From: Pseudomonadota bacterium
Lineage (GTDB): Bacteria > Desulfobacterota > Desulfovibrionia > Desulfovibrionales > Desulfovibrionaceae
Length of the DNA: 17,086 nucleotides
Assembly: GCA_023411815.1 (NCBI GenBank)
Contig: JAEYOJ010000036.1
Coordinates: 1-17,086 of the forward strand
Reading direction: 5' to 3'
Shown in pieces: positions 1 through 7,331 of this stretch. The position numbers and the translations under genes were made by a program. The notes under the pieces are model-generated. The model searched no databases, was not told the DNA's origin, and saw nothing but the letters and a program-made list of their open reading frames with translations. Numbering within the stretch: position 1 is the stretch's first letter; each line of letters opens with the position of its first letter.

Positions 1-1466
1 TCCGTACGCAGCACCACCACATTGACGAGATATTTCAACTCACGGCCTGCAAGACGCATGCTGATCTGGCGCTGCCACTGAGCGGTGGGCCCGCCCGTTT
101 GCAATTGGGTGAGCACTTCGCGCACGAGTTCGGCGTACTCGCCCTTGAGCAGTTCCAGAGGACTCTTCCCCGCTACCTCGCCGCGATCCAGGCCGAGCAT
201 GGCCTGGGCCGCCTTGTTCACCGTGCTGATGCGGCCGTCACGGTCCAATGAGATGACCCCGGCAGTTATGTTGTTGAGCACGGCTTCCATATACCGGCCA
301 CGGTCTTCCAACTCGCGGTTTTGCTGGCCCAGGCGAATGTTGGCCTTCTTTAGCCTGTCCTGGCTTTGCTCCAGATCCATGGCCATGCGGTTGAAGGACT
401 GCACAAGAAAACCCAGTTCGTCGTCGGACTGATCCTCCAGACGCACGCCCAAATCACCGCGGGCGATGCGCTGGGTGCCCACGGCCAGGGCCTGCACGGG
501 GGCGGACAGCTCCTTGGCCATGCGAAAACCGAAATAGATGGACGCCAGGATGATAAGCGCGGTCATTACGCCCAGACTCATGTACAGGGCGACTTTGAGC
601 GGATACTTGAGGGTGCGAAGCTTCTTGAACTCGTCCACGCCGCGCACGATCTGATCGAGCTTGAACATGAGCCCCTGGCCGATGGTCTCGCCGAGCACCA
701 GCCAGCCGGTCTTGCCTCCGTCCACGGGCATGATGCCCACGACCAAGTCGGCGCCGCTGCTGGTGAGCATGGAAGACCAGTATACGGGGTCCTCGGAGAG
801 GCGCTTGATGTTGAAAGTGGCGCGCGCATCGGGCCAGGCGTCCTTCCAGACCTTATCGATGATCCAGTTCTGCTCCTTGCCCTCCGGCGTGAGCACGCCC
901 ACGAGACTCAGATTGTATTCCTTGGCCTTCTCGCGCATTAAGGCTTCCATGGCCTTGCCGCCCCAAGCGTACTGCCGTGATCTGATCTCGTTCAACACAT
1001 GCCCGGCCCGGCTGGCCAAGCGTTCCCGGCTAGAGGAATAGAAGGCCTGCCCAACCTCTAGGGCCTGCTCCATGGAGTTCTCGACCTGGGCCTTGAACCA
1101 GAAGTCCACCGAGGTCTGCACGAACTTTACCGATACCAGAAACATGAGCAGCGTCGGCACAAGGGACAGAGAGATAAAGGACAGAACCATGCGCGTGCGC
1201 AGTCTGGACCCGAGTACCTTGCGCCGGCGCTCCAGGACCAGCTTGACCACATTCCTGAGCACTATGCCCAGGATGATGAGCAGAAGAATGAAGTTGAAAT
1301 TGAAGAGGATGAGAAAAAGATAGGAGTTGACCCCGATATACCGAAGCTCGACCCAACTCAGAACAGCAATGAGCAGCACGGCTCCCATTGCCAGCCATAA
1401 TTCGCGCTGCCGCTTCTTGCGCTCCCGCATATCCACGGCGCTAACGAGAATCGGGTCGGTGGCCAT
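1..1466 (-). CDS. NtrY-like membrane sensor histidine kinase (partial, C-terminus off the left edge)
   Basis: The frame is open from ATG 1466 to the window edge, giving about 488 residues. Three hydrophobic segments lie in the first ~115 residues; between the second and third is a basic stretch (VLERRRRKVLGSRLRTRM) typical of NtrY-type kinases. An extracytoplasmic sensor region of roughly 170 residues follows, then a fourth membrane segment near residues 293-313, a HAMP region (RIARGDLGVRLEDQSDDELG), a short coiled linker and a PAS domain (AVLNNITAGVISLDRDGRIS). The H-box and ATPase domains would lie beyond base 1 and cannot be checked. The start is 7 bp beyond the DUF4390 stop and has no clear ribosome site, so translational coupling is likely; ATG 1430 is an alternative. 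In this family the partner is usually a sigma-54 response regulator encoded next to the kinase; here it would be off the left edge. Signal unknown. Confidence 0.85.
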   Translation of the reverse strand, partial: MATDPILVSAVDMRERKKRQRELWLAMGAVLLIAVLSWVELRYIGVNSYLFLILFNFNFILLLIILGIVLRNVVKLVLERRRKVLGSRLRTRMVLSFISLSLVPTLLMFLVSVKFVQTSVDFWFKAQVENSMEQALEVGQAFYSSSRERLASRAGHVLNEIRSRQYAWGGKAMEALMREKAKEYNLSLVGVLTPEGKEQNWIIDKVWKDAWPDARATFNIKRLSEDPVYWSSMLTSSGADLVVGIMPVDGGKTGWLVLGETIGQGLMFKLDQIVRGVDEFKKLRTLKYPLKVALYMSLGVMTALIILASIYFGFRMAKELSAPVQALAVGTQRIARGDLGVRLEDQSDDELGFLVQSFNRMAMDLEQSQDRLKKANIRLGQQNRELEDRGRYMEAVLNNITAGVISLDRDGRISTVNKAAQAMLGLDRGEVAGKSPLELLKGEYAELVREVLTQLQTGGPTAQWQRQISMRLAGRELKYLVNVVVLRT

Positions 1467-1472
1467 CAGGAA

Positions 1473-2063
1473 TCAGTATGTGAATTCAAGCTGATAGTGC
1501 ATGGTCGGAGCGGCTTCCCAATCCCAGAAAAACAGCGCCCTCTTGAGCCATACGGGCACATCCAGCCTGTTCAGGCTGATCTCGAGCATGAGCCTGTATC
1601 CCTTGCCGCGAGACAGGTCTTTCCAGGGCCCAAGGTCAAGGGTTATTTCCGACCATGCCTTGGACAGGAGCACAGCCAGATCCGGATGGGCCATCGGCGA
1701 CTGGCCACCCGGCAATTCCGCCGTGAACTGTCTGCTCAGGGGGTCGTAATGCAGAAAAAGGTCAAGGTCGGCCGAATACACGGTCTGGTCGAACCACAGC
1801 GAGCGTTCGCGCAAAAGCGACACGGAACATGAAAGCCCCAGGGACTCACCCTCTTTAAGGATACGGGCGATACGATCCGAGCCCTCGACTTCCACGCCGA
1901 AACGGACCAGAATCTCACCGGCCTGGTTATCGACGACCAGATTGCTCAACACCAATTCCTGGGCAAAACCGTAACCGGGGCAGGCGAGCGCCAGTACAGA
2001 GACCAGACCAGCGATCAAGGCCTGTCTGAGCACTGCGCGTGCATATCCCTTGGGCGGGAACAT
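1473..2063 (-). CDS. DUF4390 family exported protein
   Basis: Encodes 196 residues. The N-terminus is basic then hydrophobic (residues ~8-30) and ends in GYGFA-QE, a likely signal peptidase I site, so the mature protein should be periplasmic or membrane-associated. The rest resembles the DUF4390 family (a β-rich domain near LVLSNLVVDNQAGEILVRFG and a C-terminal region with paired tryptophans, FFWDWEA). No catalytic motif is visible and the family has no established function. It directly precedes the NtrY-like kinase, so the two are probably co-transcribed and the protein may serve the sensing branch of that system (inference). The frame is open up to 2384, but that would run across the divergent rlmH start. 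ATG 2063 is chosen because AAGGTGAGG lies 9 nt upstream of it; the nearby ATG 2072 touches that site directly. Confidence 0.8.
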   Translation of the reverse strand: MFPPKGYARAVLRQALIAGLVSVLALACPGYGFAQELVLSNLVVDNQAGEILVRFGVEVEGSDRIARILKEGESLGLSCSVSLLRERSLWFDQTVYSADLDLFLHYDPLSRQFTAELPGGQSPMAHPDLAVLLSKAWSEITLDLGPWKDLSRGKGYRLMLEISLNRLDVPVWLKRALFFWDWEAAPTMHYQLEFTY

Positions 2064-2072
2064 AAGTGTCAT

Positions 2073-2081
2073 CCTCACCTT
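2073..2081 (-). promoter_or_regulatory. Ribosome binding site deciding the DUF4390 start
   Basis: On the minus strand this reads AAGGTGAGG, 9 nt before ATG 2063. It abuts ATG 2072 with no spacer, which makes 2072 a poor start although it is in frame. Confidence 0.6.
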
Positions 2082-2134
2082 GCTTTTGCCTGCCCTGTTT
2101 CGGACGCCAGACGGCGGATAATCATGCCGAGCGG

Positions 2135-2160
2135 AAAAAAGCTTCTCCGCCGGAGAGACT
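2135..2160 (-). terminator. Hairpin plus U6, intrinsic terminator or leader attenuator
   Basis: Read on the minus strand, a stem with a 5-bp core (TCTCC / GGAGA, loop GGC) is extended by a mismatch, a wobble and two further pairs, then followed by AGC-TTTTTT. It faces toward the DUF4390 gene and ends about 70 nt before its start. Nothing on the minus strand starts immediately upstream, so it either stops transcripts reading from rsmG antisense to rlmH or acts as an attenuator in the DUF4390-kinase leader. The stem is short and imperfect, hence moderate confidence. Confidence 0.45.
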
Positions 2161-2222
2161 AAATCATGGGGGTAGGCTTTGACAATACGTGGAAAGTCGC
2201 CACGGCTCGGCGGGGCTGACAG

Positions 2223-2693
2223 ATGAAACGCATTCGCTGCATCGTCGTGGGCAAGCTGAAGGCCCCACATTTCAGGGATGCCGTCGAGTTCTATACGACG
2301 CGTATTTCCCGCTACTACCCCCTTGAAATGATTGTCCTGAAGGATGCTCCGAAAGTGTTGGATCCAATGGCCAAGGTCAGTCACGAGGGCCAGGCCATCT
2401 TGGGCAAGCTGACTTCCCAGGATAGGCCCATTTGCCTGGACGAACGTGGCAAAACCCTGACCTCACGCCAATTTGCCGCGACCGTGGGCCAATGGATCGA
2501 GGACCCCGGTAGCCAGCCCTGTTTTATTATTGGCGGGGCCTTCGGCCTGTCCGATGCGGTCCGCGGCAGCTGCGCCACGAGCTTGGCTCTGGGACCCATG
2601 ACCATGTCCCACGAACTGGCGCGCGTCGTACTTCTGGAGCAGCTATACCGGGCCGCGGCGATACTACACGGTCACCCCTATCATCATGATTAG
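2223..2693 (+). CDS. rlmH: 23S rRNA (pseudouridine-1915-N3)-methyltransferase RlmH
   Basis: Encodes 156 residues, the normal RlmH length (about 155). RlmH is a SPOUT (trefoil-knot) methyltransferase that uses S-adenosylmethionine to methylate pseudouridine 1915 in helix 69 of 23S rRNA on assembled 70S ribosomes. Visible signatures are the N-terminal MKRIRCIVVGKLK, the SAM-binding loop FIIGGAFGLSD (residues 101-111) and the C-terminal knot segment MTMSHELARVVLLEQLYRAA ending in the family's G-PYHH motif (residues 150-155). The ribosome site before ATG 2223 is weak. A perfect TTGACA lies at 2179-2184, but no matching -10 element was seen. The gene is divergent from DUF4390 and is followed, 102 bp on, by a small gene of unknown function. 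Confidence 0.95.
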   Translation: MKRIRCIVVGKLKAPHFRDAVEFYTTRISRYYPLEMIVLKDAPKVLDPMAKVSHEGQAILGKLTSQDRPICLDERGKTLTSRQFAATVGQWIEDPGSQPCFIIGGAFGLSDAVRGSCATSLALGPMTMSHELARVVLLEQLYRAAAILHGHPYHHD

Positions 2694-2782
2694 GCGCATC
2701 GCCCCGCACCCATCCGTAGCCCCCTGGACCATGCTCCGCGACTAAGGTAATCTCCCCAAGCTTCTCGCCGCATGCAACCAAT

Positions 2783-2786
2783 GGAG
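2783..2786 (+). promoter_or_regulatory. Ribosome binding site deciding the start of the small gene at 2796
   Basis: GGAG lies 9 nt upstream of ATG 2796. The upstream in-frame ATGs at 2772 and 2781 lack such a site, and the GGAG itself falls after them. Confidence 0.5.
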
Positions 2787-2795
2787 ATATCCGGC

Positions 2796-3014
2796 ATGTA
2801 TGAACTGCAGCGCCTCCTGGAGATTGAGGAGCTTATCAAGTCTGGCCGCCTGGCCGAAGACTTTGAGGATGGCTCCAAGTCTCGCAAGGAAGAGATCCTC
2901 GAATTCCTTGAAAAACTTATGGAGTTGGGCGAAATAGCCGATGAGACGGCAACCAAGCTCCTTTTCAAGGACAGCTACCTGGAAGCACTATCCGGCGTGA
3001 AGGTCCAGAAGTAG
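2796..3014 (+). CDS. Small acidic helical protein of unknown function
   Basis: Encodes 72 residues (80 if ATG 2772 is used). I do not recognise the family. The sequence is charged and probably almost wholly α-helical, with leucine/glutamate-rich stretches such as LLEIEELIKSGRLAEDFED and EILEFLEKLMELGEIADETA; there is no cysteine, signal peptide or membrane segment, so it is likely cytoplasmic. The spacing GGAG-9 nt-ATG 2796, GC-rich third codon positions and regular heptad-like leucines support a real gene. It lies between rlmH and rsmG, both rRNA methyltransferase genes, in the rlmH orientation, and its last 40 bp overlap the 3' end of rsmG on the other strand. A ribosome- or stress-related role would be a guess from position alone. 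Confidence 0.65.
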   Translation: MYELQRLLEIEELIKSGRLAEDFEDGSKSRKEEILEFLEKLMELGEIADETATKLLFKDSYLEALSGVKVQK

Positions 3015-3676
3015 CGCTGCCCGCCTCCGGTCGTGTACGGCGTCACCTTACACAACCTGAAGCCCTGGCCCTTGCCCGCGCCTTCAGGTGGCGCTTCGTT
3101 GGCGAAGACCACGACAAATCCGTCGGGAGCCAGCATCGGCCGTACCAGATCAAGGTACTCGGGCCACGGCTTGAAAGCCCGCCCCAGGATCAGATCCGCT
3201 GACAGGACGTCCGTGCCAAGGTCCTCGACTCTTGACCGCAGGACATACGTTCGCGGCAAGCCCAGTTTGGTTACGGCCACGCGCAGGAAGATGGCACGCT
3301 TCTCGCGTATCTCCACCAGGCGGTACTCTCCCGGATTCCAAAAGATGCGCAGCGGGATGCCGGGCAGTCCGGCTCCTGCTCCTAGATCCAGGCTGCGAGG
3401 CTGGACGGGCAGGGGCAATTCCGCGAGGTGGTCGGCCAGGTGCCAACTGTCCATCACCAGGCGGGAAAGCACTTCACGCCAATCCGAAGCGCCCACAAGA
3501 TTCATGCGTTTGTTCCACTCGATGAGCAGGCCCAGATAGAGCGCAAGCTTCTCGGCCTGGTCATCCTCAAGCAGGCGGCCCAAGGCTGCCGTCGCTTCGG
3601 CCACTTGCCGCGACTCCGGCTCCGAGTGCAAGTCTGATTGCGACGGATTGCCCGCCTGACGATGCGATCGTTGCAT
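2975..3676 (-). CDS. rsmG: 16S rRNA (guanine-527-N7)-methyltransferase RsmG (GidB)
   Basis: Encodes 233 residues, slightly longer than the usual ~210. RsmG uses S-adenosylmethionine to methylate N7 of G527 in 16S rRNA; loss is known to give low-level streptomycin resistance. Evidence is the N-terminal helix with LLIEWNKRMNLVGASD (residues 50-65), the Rossmann SAM-binding motif LDLGAGAGLPGIP (residues 96-108), the following acidic strand (LVEIREKRAIFL) and the LILGRAFKPWPEYL segment. ATG 3676 has AAGGG 8 nt upstream. The first ~25 residues are polar and may be a lineage-specific extension. The 3' end overlaps the convergent small gene by 40 bp, and the gene is divergent from fabD with 91 bp between start codons. 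Confidence 0.93.
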   Translation of the reverse strand: MQRSHRQAGNPSQSDLHSEPESRQVAEATAALGRLLEDDQAEKLALYLGLLIEWNKRMNLVGASDWREVLSRLVMDSWHLADHLAELPLPVQPRSLDLGAGAGLPGIPLRIFWNPGEYRLVEIREKRAIFLRVAVTKLGLPRTYVLRSRVEDLGTDVLSADLILGRAFKPWPEYLDLVRPMLAPDGFVVVFANEAPPEGAGKGQGFRLCKVTPYTTGGGQRYFWTFTPDSASR

Positions 3677-3686
3677 ATGTAAGCCC

Positions 3687-3713
3687 TTGCAAGTATTTCT
3701 CTGGTGGAATAAT
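3687..3713 (+). promoter_or_regulatory. Possible sigma-70-type promoter for the fabD-argS-SPOR operon
   Basis: TTGCAA (3687-3692) is followed after 15 bp by AATAAT (3708-3713), within the 91-bp gap between the divergent rsmG and fabD starts and about 55 bp before the fabD start. The spacer is short and the -10 imperfect. The pattern is suggestive only. Confidence 0.3.
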
Positions 3714-3752
3714 TCCGGCTATTCACAGCGGCGCCGAAAAGCGGCGCAGGAC

Positions 3753-3758
3753 AAGGAG
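3753..3758 (+). promoter_or_regulatory. Ribosome binding site for the GTG start of fabD
   Basis: AAGGAG lies 9 nt upstream of GTG 3768. This strong site selects the GTG over the longer open frame that begins at 3687. Confidence 0.75.
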
Positions 3759-3767
3759 ATTACTACA

Positions 3768-4700
3768 GTGCAATCCAATGGCAAACAAGCCGTGCTCTTC
3801 CCTGGCCAAGGCTCGCAGGAGAAAGGCATGGGCCGCGCCCTGGCCGAGTCCGGCAAGGAATTCATGGACGTCTGGAAGATCGCCGAGCGGATTTCCGGAC
3901 ACGCCCTGCGTGAGATATTCTGGGATGGCGATGAAAAGGACATGGCCGATACACGGGTGCTCCAGCCAGGTCTGACCGCCGTGAACCTGACATTCTGGCT
4001 CAAGGCCGGCCCGAAGCTGGACCCGCTTTGCGTCGCCGGCCACAGCCTTGGTGAATTCGCGGCGCTCTTCGCGGCCCAGGCGCTCTCGCTGGAAGACACC
4101 CTGGAGCTCGTATCCATCCGTGGACGGCTCATGAGCGACGCCGGTGACGGCAACGGCGCCATGGCAGCCATTCTCAAGCTGGACGAGCAGGCCGTGGAGG
4201 CCATTGTGGCCCAGGCAGCGCAACGGACCGGCAAGGAACTGCGCATCGCCAATTACAACACGCCCCAGCAGTTCGTCATCAGCGGCCACAAAGACGCCGT
4301 GGCCGTTGCGAATGAGCTGGTCAAGGAATCCAAGGGCAGGGCCGTCCCCCTGGCCGTGAGCGGCGCCTTTCACAGCCCGCTCATGGCCCCTGCCGCGGCC
4401 GAGCTGGCCAAGGCCTTGCGCAAGGCGGATGTCCGCAGCCCCAAAATCCCCGTGGTATTCAATGTCACGGCCGGCGAGGAGACCGATCCCGAAGCCGTCC
4501 GCAATCTCATGGGCCGGCAGATGACCTCAAGCGTTCTCTGGATCAAGACAATCCAGCGACAGTATGGCATGGGTGCCCGGACCTTCGTGGAGCTCGGTCC
4601 CAAGGGCGTGCTGACACGCATGCTCAAGCCGATCCTCGATGGCAGTGACGAGATCGAGGGCATCAGCGTGGCCAGCCTGGAGCAACTCGAGGCTCTCTAG
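3768..4700 (+). CDS. fabD: Malonyl-CoA:ACP transacylase FabD
   Basis: Encodes 310 residues from a GTG start, matching the usual FabD length. The enzyme transfers the malonyl group from malonyl-CoA to acyl carrier protein, supplying the extender unit for type II fatty acid synthesis in the cytoplasm. Signatures are the N-terminal LFPGQGSQ (residues 10-17), the nucleophile elbow GHSLGE with catalytic Ser93, the malonyl-carboxylate-binding arginine in SIRGRLM (Arg118) and the catalytic histidine in GAFHSPLM (His202). No other fab genes are adjacent. Instead it leads a three-gene unit with argS 42 bp downstream and then a SPOR-domain gene. It is divergent from rsmG. Confidence 0.95.
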   Translation: MQSNGKQAVLFPGQGSQEKGMGRALAESGKEFMDVWKIAERISGHALREIFWDGDEKDMADTRVLQPGLTAVNLTFWLKAGPKLDPLCVAGHSLGEFAALFAAQALSLEDTLELVSIRGRLMSDAGDGNGAMAAILKLDEQAVEAIVAQAAQRTGKELRIANYNTPQQFVISGHKDAVAVANELVKESKGRAVPLAVSGAFHSPLMAPAAAELAKALRKADVRSPKIPVVFNVTAGEETDPEAVRNLMGRQMTSSVLWIKTIQRQYGMGARTFVELGPKGVLTRMLKPILDGSDEIEGISVASLEQLEAL

Positions 4701-4742
4701 GAACCTCCTCCGCAAGTTCGACGCACAGACCAAGGAAAGCCA

Positions 4743-6404
4743 ATGCAATCCATGCTGCATGTAAAAAAACTGCTCGAAGAAGCCGTTATCGCCATGGGGC
4801 TCAGCCTGCCCCAAGGCGTCAGCCTCGAGCCCCCCAAGGATTCAAAATTCGGAGACATGGCCACAAATGCGGCCATGGTACTTGCCAAACAGGCCGGCAA
4901 ACCTCCTCGGGAAATTGCCGCCGAATTGCGTGAACGCCTGCTCGGCGGCCATCCTGAAATCGAGCGCATCGAAGTGGCCGGTCCCGGCTTCCTCAACTTT
5001 TCCTTCGCCCCCTCCTTCTGGCAGTCCATCCTGCGGGAAATCGTGGAGCAGGGCGACCGTTACGGAGCGCTGGACATAGGCCGGCAGCAGAAGGTTCTGG
5101 TAGAGTATGTCTCGGCCAATCCGACCGGCCCACTTCACCTCGGACATGGCCGTGGAGCGGCCCTGGGCGACAGCCTGGTCCGCGTGATGCGCTTCGCCGG
5201 CTACGATGTGACCACCGAGTTCTACATCAATGACGCAGGCCGCCAGATGCGCCTGCTCGGCATGTCCATATGGGTGCGCTATCAGCAGGCCTTCAACCGG
5301 GACGTCGAGCTTCCGGAAGACAGCTATCGGGGCGAGTACATCAAGGACATCGCCGCCGAGATCGTGGCGAGCCACGGCAGCGAGCTCTTGCAGGTGCCCG
5401 AAGCCCAGGCCATGGATATTTGCCGCGAGCACGGCATGCTGGCCATCCTCAAATGGATCAAGCGTGACCTCAAGGAATTCCGCGTCGGCCACGACATCTG
5501 GTTCTCGGAGAGGCGCCTCGTGGATACCGGGCAGGTTGAGTCCACGATCAAATGGCTTCAGGACAAGGAATTGGCCTACGAGAAGGATGGCGCCCTATGG
5601 TTCAGTTCCACGCGCTTCGGTGACGACAAGGACCGGGTGTTGCGCCGTTCCTCGGGCGAGCTGACCTATTTCGCCTCGGATATCGCCTACCACGCCGACA
5701 AGTTCTCCCGCGGCTTCGACTTGCTGGTGGACATCTGGGGCGCGGACCACCATGGCTACATTCCGCGCATGAAAGCCGCGGCGCAGGCCTTGGGCAAGAA
5801 TGCCGACCAGCTGCAGGTCGTGCTCGTGCAGATGGTCAACATCCTGCGCGGCGGCGAGCAGGTTTCCATGTCCAAGCGCGCAGGCACCTTCGAGACCCTG
5901 GCCGACGTGGTCAAGGAAGTCGGCGTGGACAGCTCGCGCTTCATGTTCATGACGCGCAAGAGCGACAGCCACCTGGATTTCGATCTGGAGCTGGTCAAGC
6001 AGCAGTCGATGGACAACCCGGTCTACTACGTGCAGTACGCCCACGCGCGCATACGCTCGGTGTTCCGAAAGGCCCGTGAACAGGGCCTCGCCCTCCAGGC
6101 GAGCGGCGACCGGAGCAAGCTGATGCCGCTGCTCGACACACCCGAGGACATCCAGATCCTCAAGCTGATGGAGCGCTTTCCAGACGCAGTGGATGCCTCA
6201 GCCAGGTCGCTCAGCCCGCACCACATCAGCTTTTTCCTGCGGGAGCTGGCCGCGCTCTTGCATAAGTATTACACAGTGCATAAGGTTCTTGGCGCTGAAT
6301 CGTCGCAACTGACGCTGGCAAGATTGCTGTTGCTCGATGCAGTGGCGCAAGTGCTCAGGAACGGGTTGCAACTGCTTGGCGTGAACGCTCCGGAACAGAT
6401 GTAG
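4743..6404 (+). CDS. argS: Arginyl-tRNA synthetase
   Basis: Encodes 553 residues, within the normal range for bacterial ArgS. This class I synthetase charges tRNA-Arg with arginine and needs bound tRNA to activate the amino acid. The N-terminal Add-1 domain that contacts the tRNA D-loop occupies roughly residues 1-110. The catalytic domain carries SANPTGPLHLGHGRGA, with the HIGH equivalent HLGH at residues 132-135, and later the KMSKS-equivalent MSKRAGTF (base ~5870). The C-terminal DALR-type anticodon-binding domain contains VYYVQYAHARIRSV and ends with LLLLDAVAQVLRNGLQLLGV. ATG 4743 is preceded by AAGGA at a 6-nt spacing. The gene follows fabD closely and is followed 29 bp later by the SPOR gene, so the three are probably co-transcribed. 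Confidence 0.96.
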   Translation: MQSMLHVKKLLEEAVIAMGLSLPQGVSLEPPKDSKFGDMATNAAMVLAKQAGKPPREIAAELRERLLGGHPEIERIEVAGPGFLNFSFAPSFWQSILREIVEQGDRYGALDIGRQQKVLVEYVSANPTGPLHLGHGRGAALGDSLVRVMRFAGYDVTTEFYINDAGRQMRLLGMSIWVRYQQAFNRDVELPEDSYRGEYIKDIAAEIVASHGSELLQVPEAQAMDICREHGMLAILKWIKRDLKEFRVGHDIWFSERRLVDTGQVESTIKWLQDKELAYEKDGALWFSSTRFGDDKDRVLRRSSGELTYFASDIAYHADKFSRGFDLLVDIWGADHHGYIPRMKAAAQALGKNADQLQVVLVQMVNILRGGEQVSMSKRAGTFETLADVVKEVGVDSSRFMFMTRKSDSHLDFDLELVKQQSMDNPVYYVQYAHARIRSVFRKAREQGLALQASGDRSKLMPLLDTPEDIQILKLMERFPDAVDASARSLSPHHISFFLRELAALLHKYYTVHKVLGAESSQLTLARLLLLDAVAQVLRNGLQLLGVNAPEQM

Positions 6405-6433
6405 AGCGCGCGGCTCGCGCACAGGAGTTTCGA

Positions 6434-7108
6434 ATGGCCACACAGGAAGAAGGCAGGTTCACCCTCAAGGCCTTGCGGCGCGACGGGCCACCCAAGAAGT
6501 TCACCCTCGAGCTGTCGCTGGGCGGGCTCGTGACGTTGGGGGTGGCCGTGATCATCGGACTAGTCTGGGTCTTCATCTTCGGCATCATTGTCGGCCGCGG
6601 CTACAGACCGGAGCAAGCCGTGCCTGAAATAGCCAAGATCATGCCCGACTCGGGGCGGGCTCCAATCGCCGCCGAGCCTCCAAAGGTGCTTCAGCCAGAG
6701 GATCTCAATTTCCATGAGGCCTTGCGTCGAGATCCGCCCGCCCTTCCGAGTGAGATATCTCCGGTGGAGCGCGCGCCCGAGAGGCAGGCCGGCCGGGAAG
6801 CTCCCTTGGCGATTGCCCCCGCGCCCCAAGCGCCGGTTCAGGATGCTTCGACTGCCAAGGCCCCCCAAAGCCAATGGATCTATCAGGCCGCATCCTTCAA
6901 GGATAAAGCCCAGGCCGAAAGCCTATTGCGCAAGATCATGGCCCTGGGTGTCGCCACCAGCTTGGAGAAAGCGCCTGTAAACGGAGTGACCTGGTACCGT
7001 GTGCTCGTTACCGTCAGGGGCACGGAGCGGGACAACGAAGCAGCCCTGGCCGAGCTCTCCAAGATCGGCTTGCCCAAGCCTCTGCTGCGCAAGCAAGGCA
7101 CTCTCTGA
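6434..7108 (+). CDS. Membrane-anchored SPOR-domain protein
   Basis: Encodes 224 residues. A short basic cytoplasmic tail (residues 1-28) precedes one membrane segment (about 29-53, GGLVTLGVAVIIGLVWVFIF), then a long proline/alanine-rich periplasmic linker (about 60-145). A C-terminal SPOR-like domain (about 148-222) begins WIYQAASFKDKAQAESLLRK and contains the typical WYRVLVTVRG strand. SPOR domains bind denuded glycan strands of septal peptidoglycan, so a role in division or envelope maintenance is likely; the architecture resembles FtsN/DedD-like proteins. AGGAG lies 6 nt before ATG 6434. It is the last gene of the fabD-argS unit and is followed by a strong terminator. Gene names such as dedD are not assigned because the family diverges quickly. 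Confidence 0.85.
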   Translation: MATQEEGRFTLKALRRDGPPKKFTLELSLGGLVTLGVAVIIGLVWVFIFGIIVGRGYRPEQAVPEIAKIMPDSGRAPIAAEPPKVLQPEDLNFHEALRRDPPALPSEISPVERAPERQAGREAPLAIAPAPQAPVQDASTAKAPQSQWIYQAASFKDKAQAESLLRKIMALGVATSLEKAPVNGVTWYRVLVTVRGTERDNEAALAELSKIGLPKPLLRKQGTL

Positions 7109-7137
7109 TAAAACCACACATAATCCTCTGAACATCC

Positions 7138-7180
7138 AAGCCCGTGCTGGTCGAGGTGTCCTCGACCAGCACGGGCTTTC
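7138..7180 (+). terminator. Rho-independent terminator after the fabD-argS-SPOR operon
   Basis: A perfect 19-bp inverted repeat (arms 7138-7156 and 7160-7178, loop TGT) is followed by a short TTTCT tail. It begins 30 bp after the SPOR stop codon. The U-tract is on the plus strand only, so it serves the left operon rather than the oncoming dxs operon. The exceptional stem length may compensate for the short U-run. Confidence 0.9.
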
Positions 7181-7331
7181 TCATGGCCGTTTCTCATACG
7201 GCGGATCGTCTTGACCAGCCCGGCCCAATTTCAGGAGGGCGATGAGCCGTGTCGGAGCGCTGCCGGCCTTGCACGGCAAGCACCGGGAAGGAGCATCTCC
7301 GTCAGTGCGAGCGATGAAGGGACGTAGCGCG

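Noticed and set aside
2179..2184. Perfect TTGACA upstream of rlmH as a promoter
   Set aside because: No acceptable -10 hexamer lies 15-19 bp downstream; the sequence there is GC-rich.
2064..2384. Upstream extension of the DUF4390 reading frame to 2384
   Set aside because: It would overlap the rlmH start on the other strand, lacks a ribosome site and would bury the signal peptide; AAGGTGAGG supports ATG 2063.
7181..7331. Terminator for the dxs operon in the convergent gap
   Set aside because: A small CTTGC-acg-GCAAG hairpin near 7268-7280 exists, but no U-run follows it on the minus strand.
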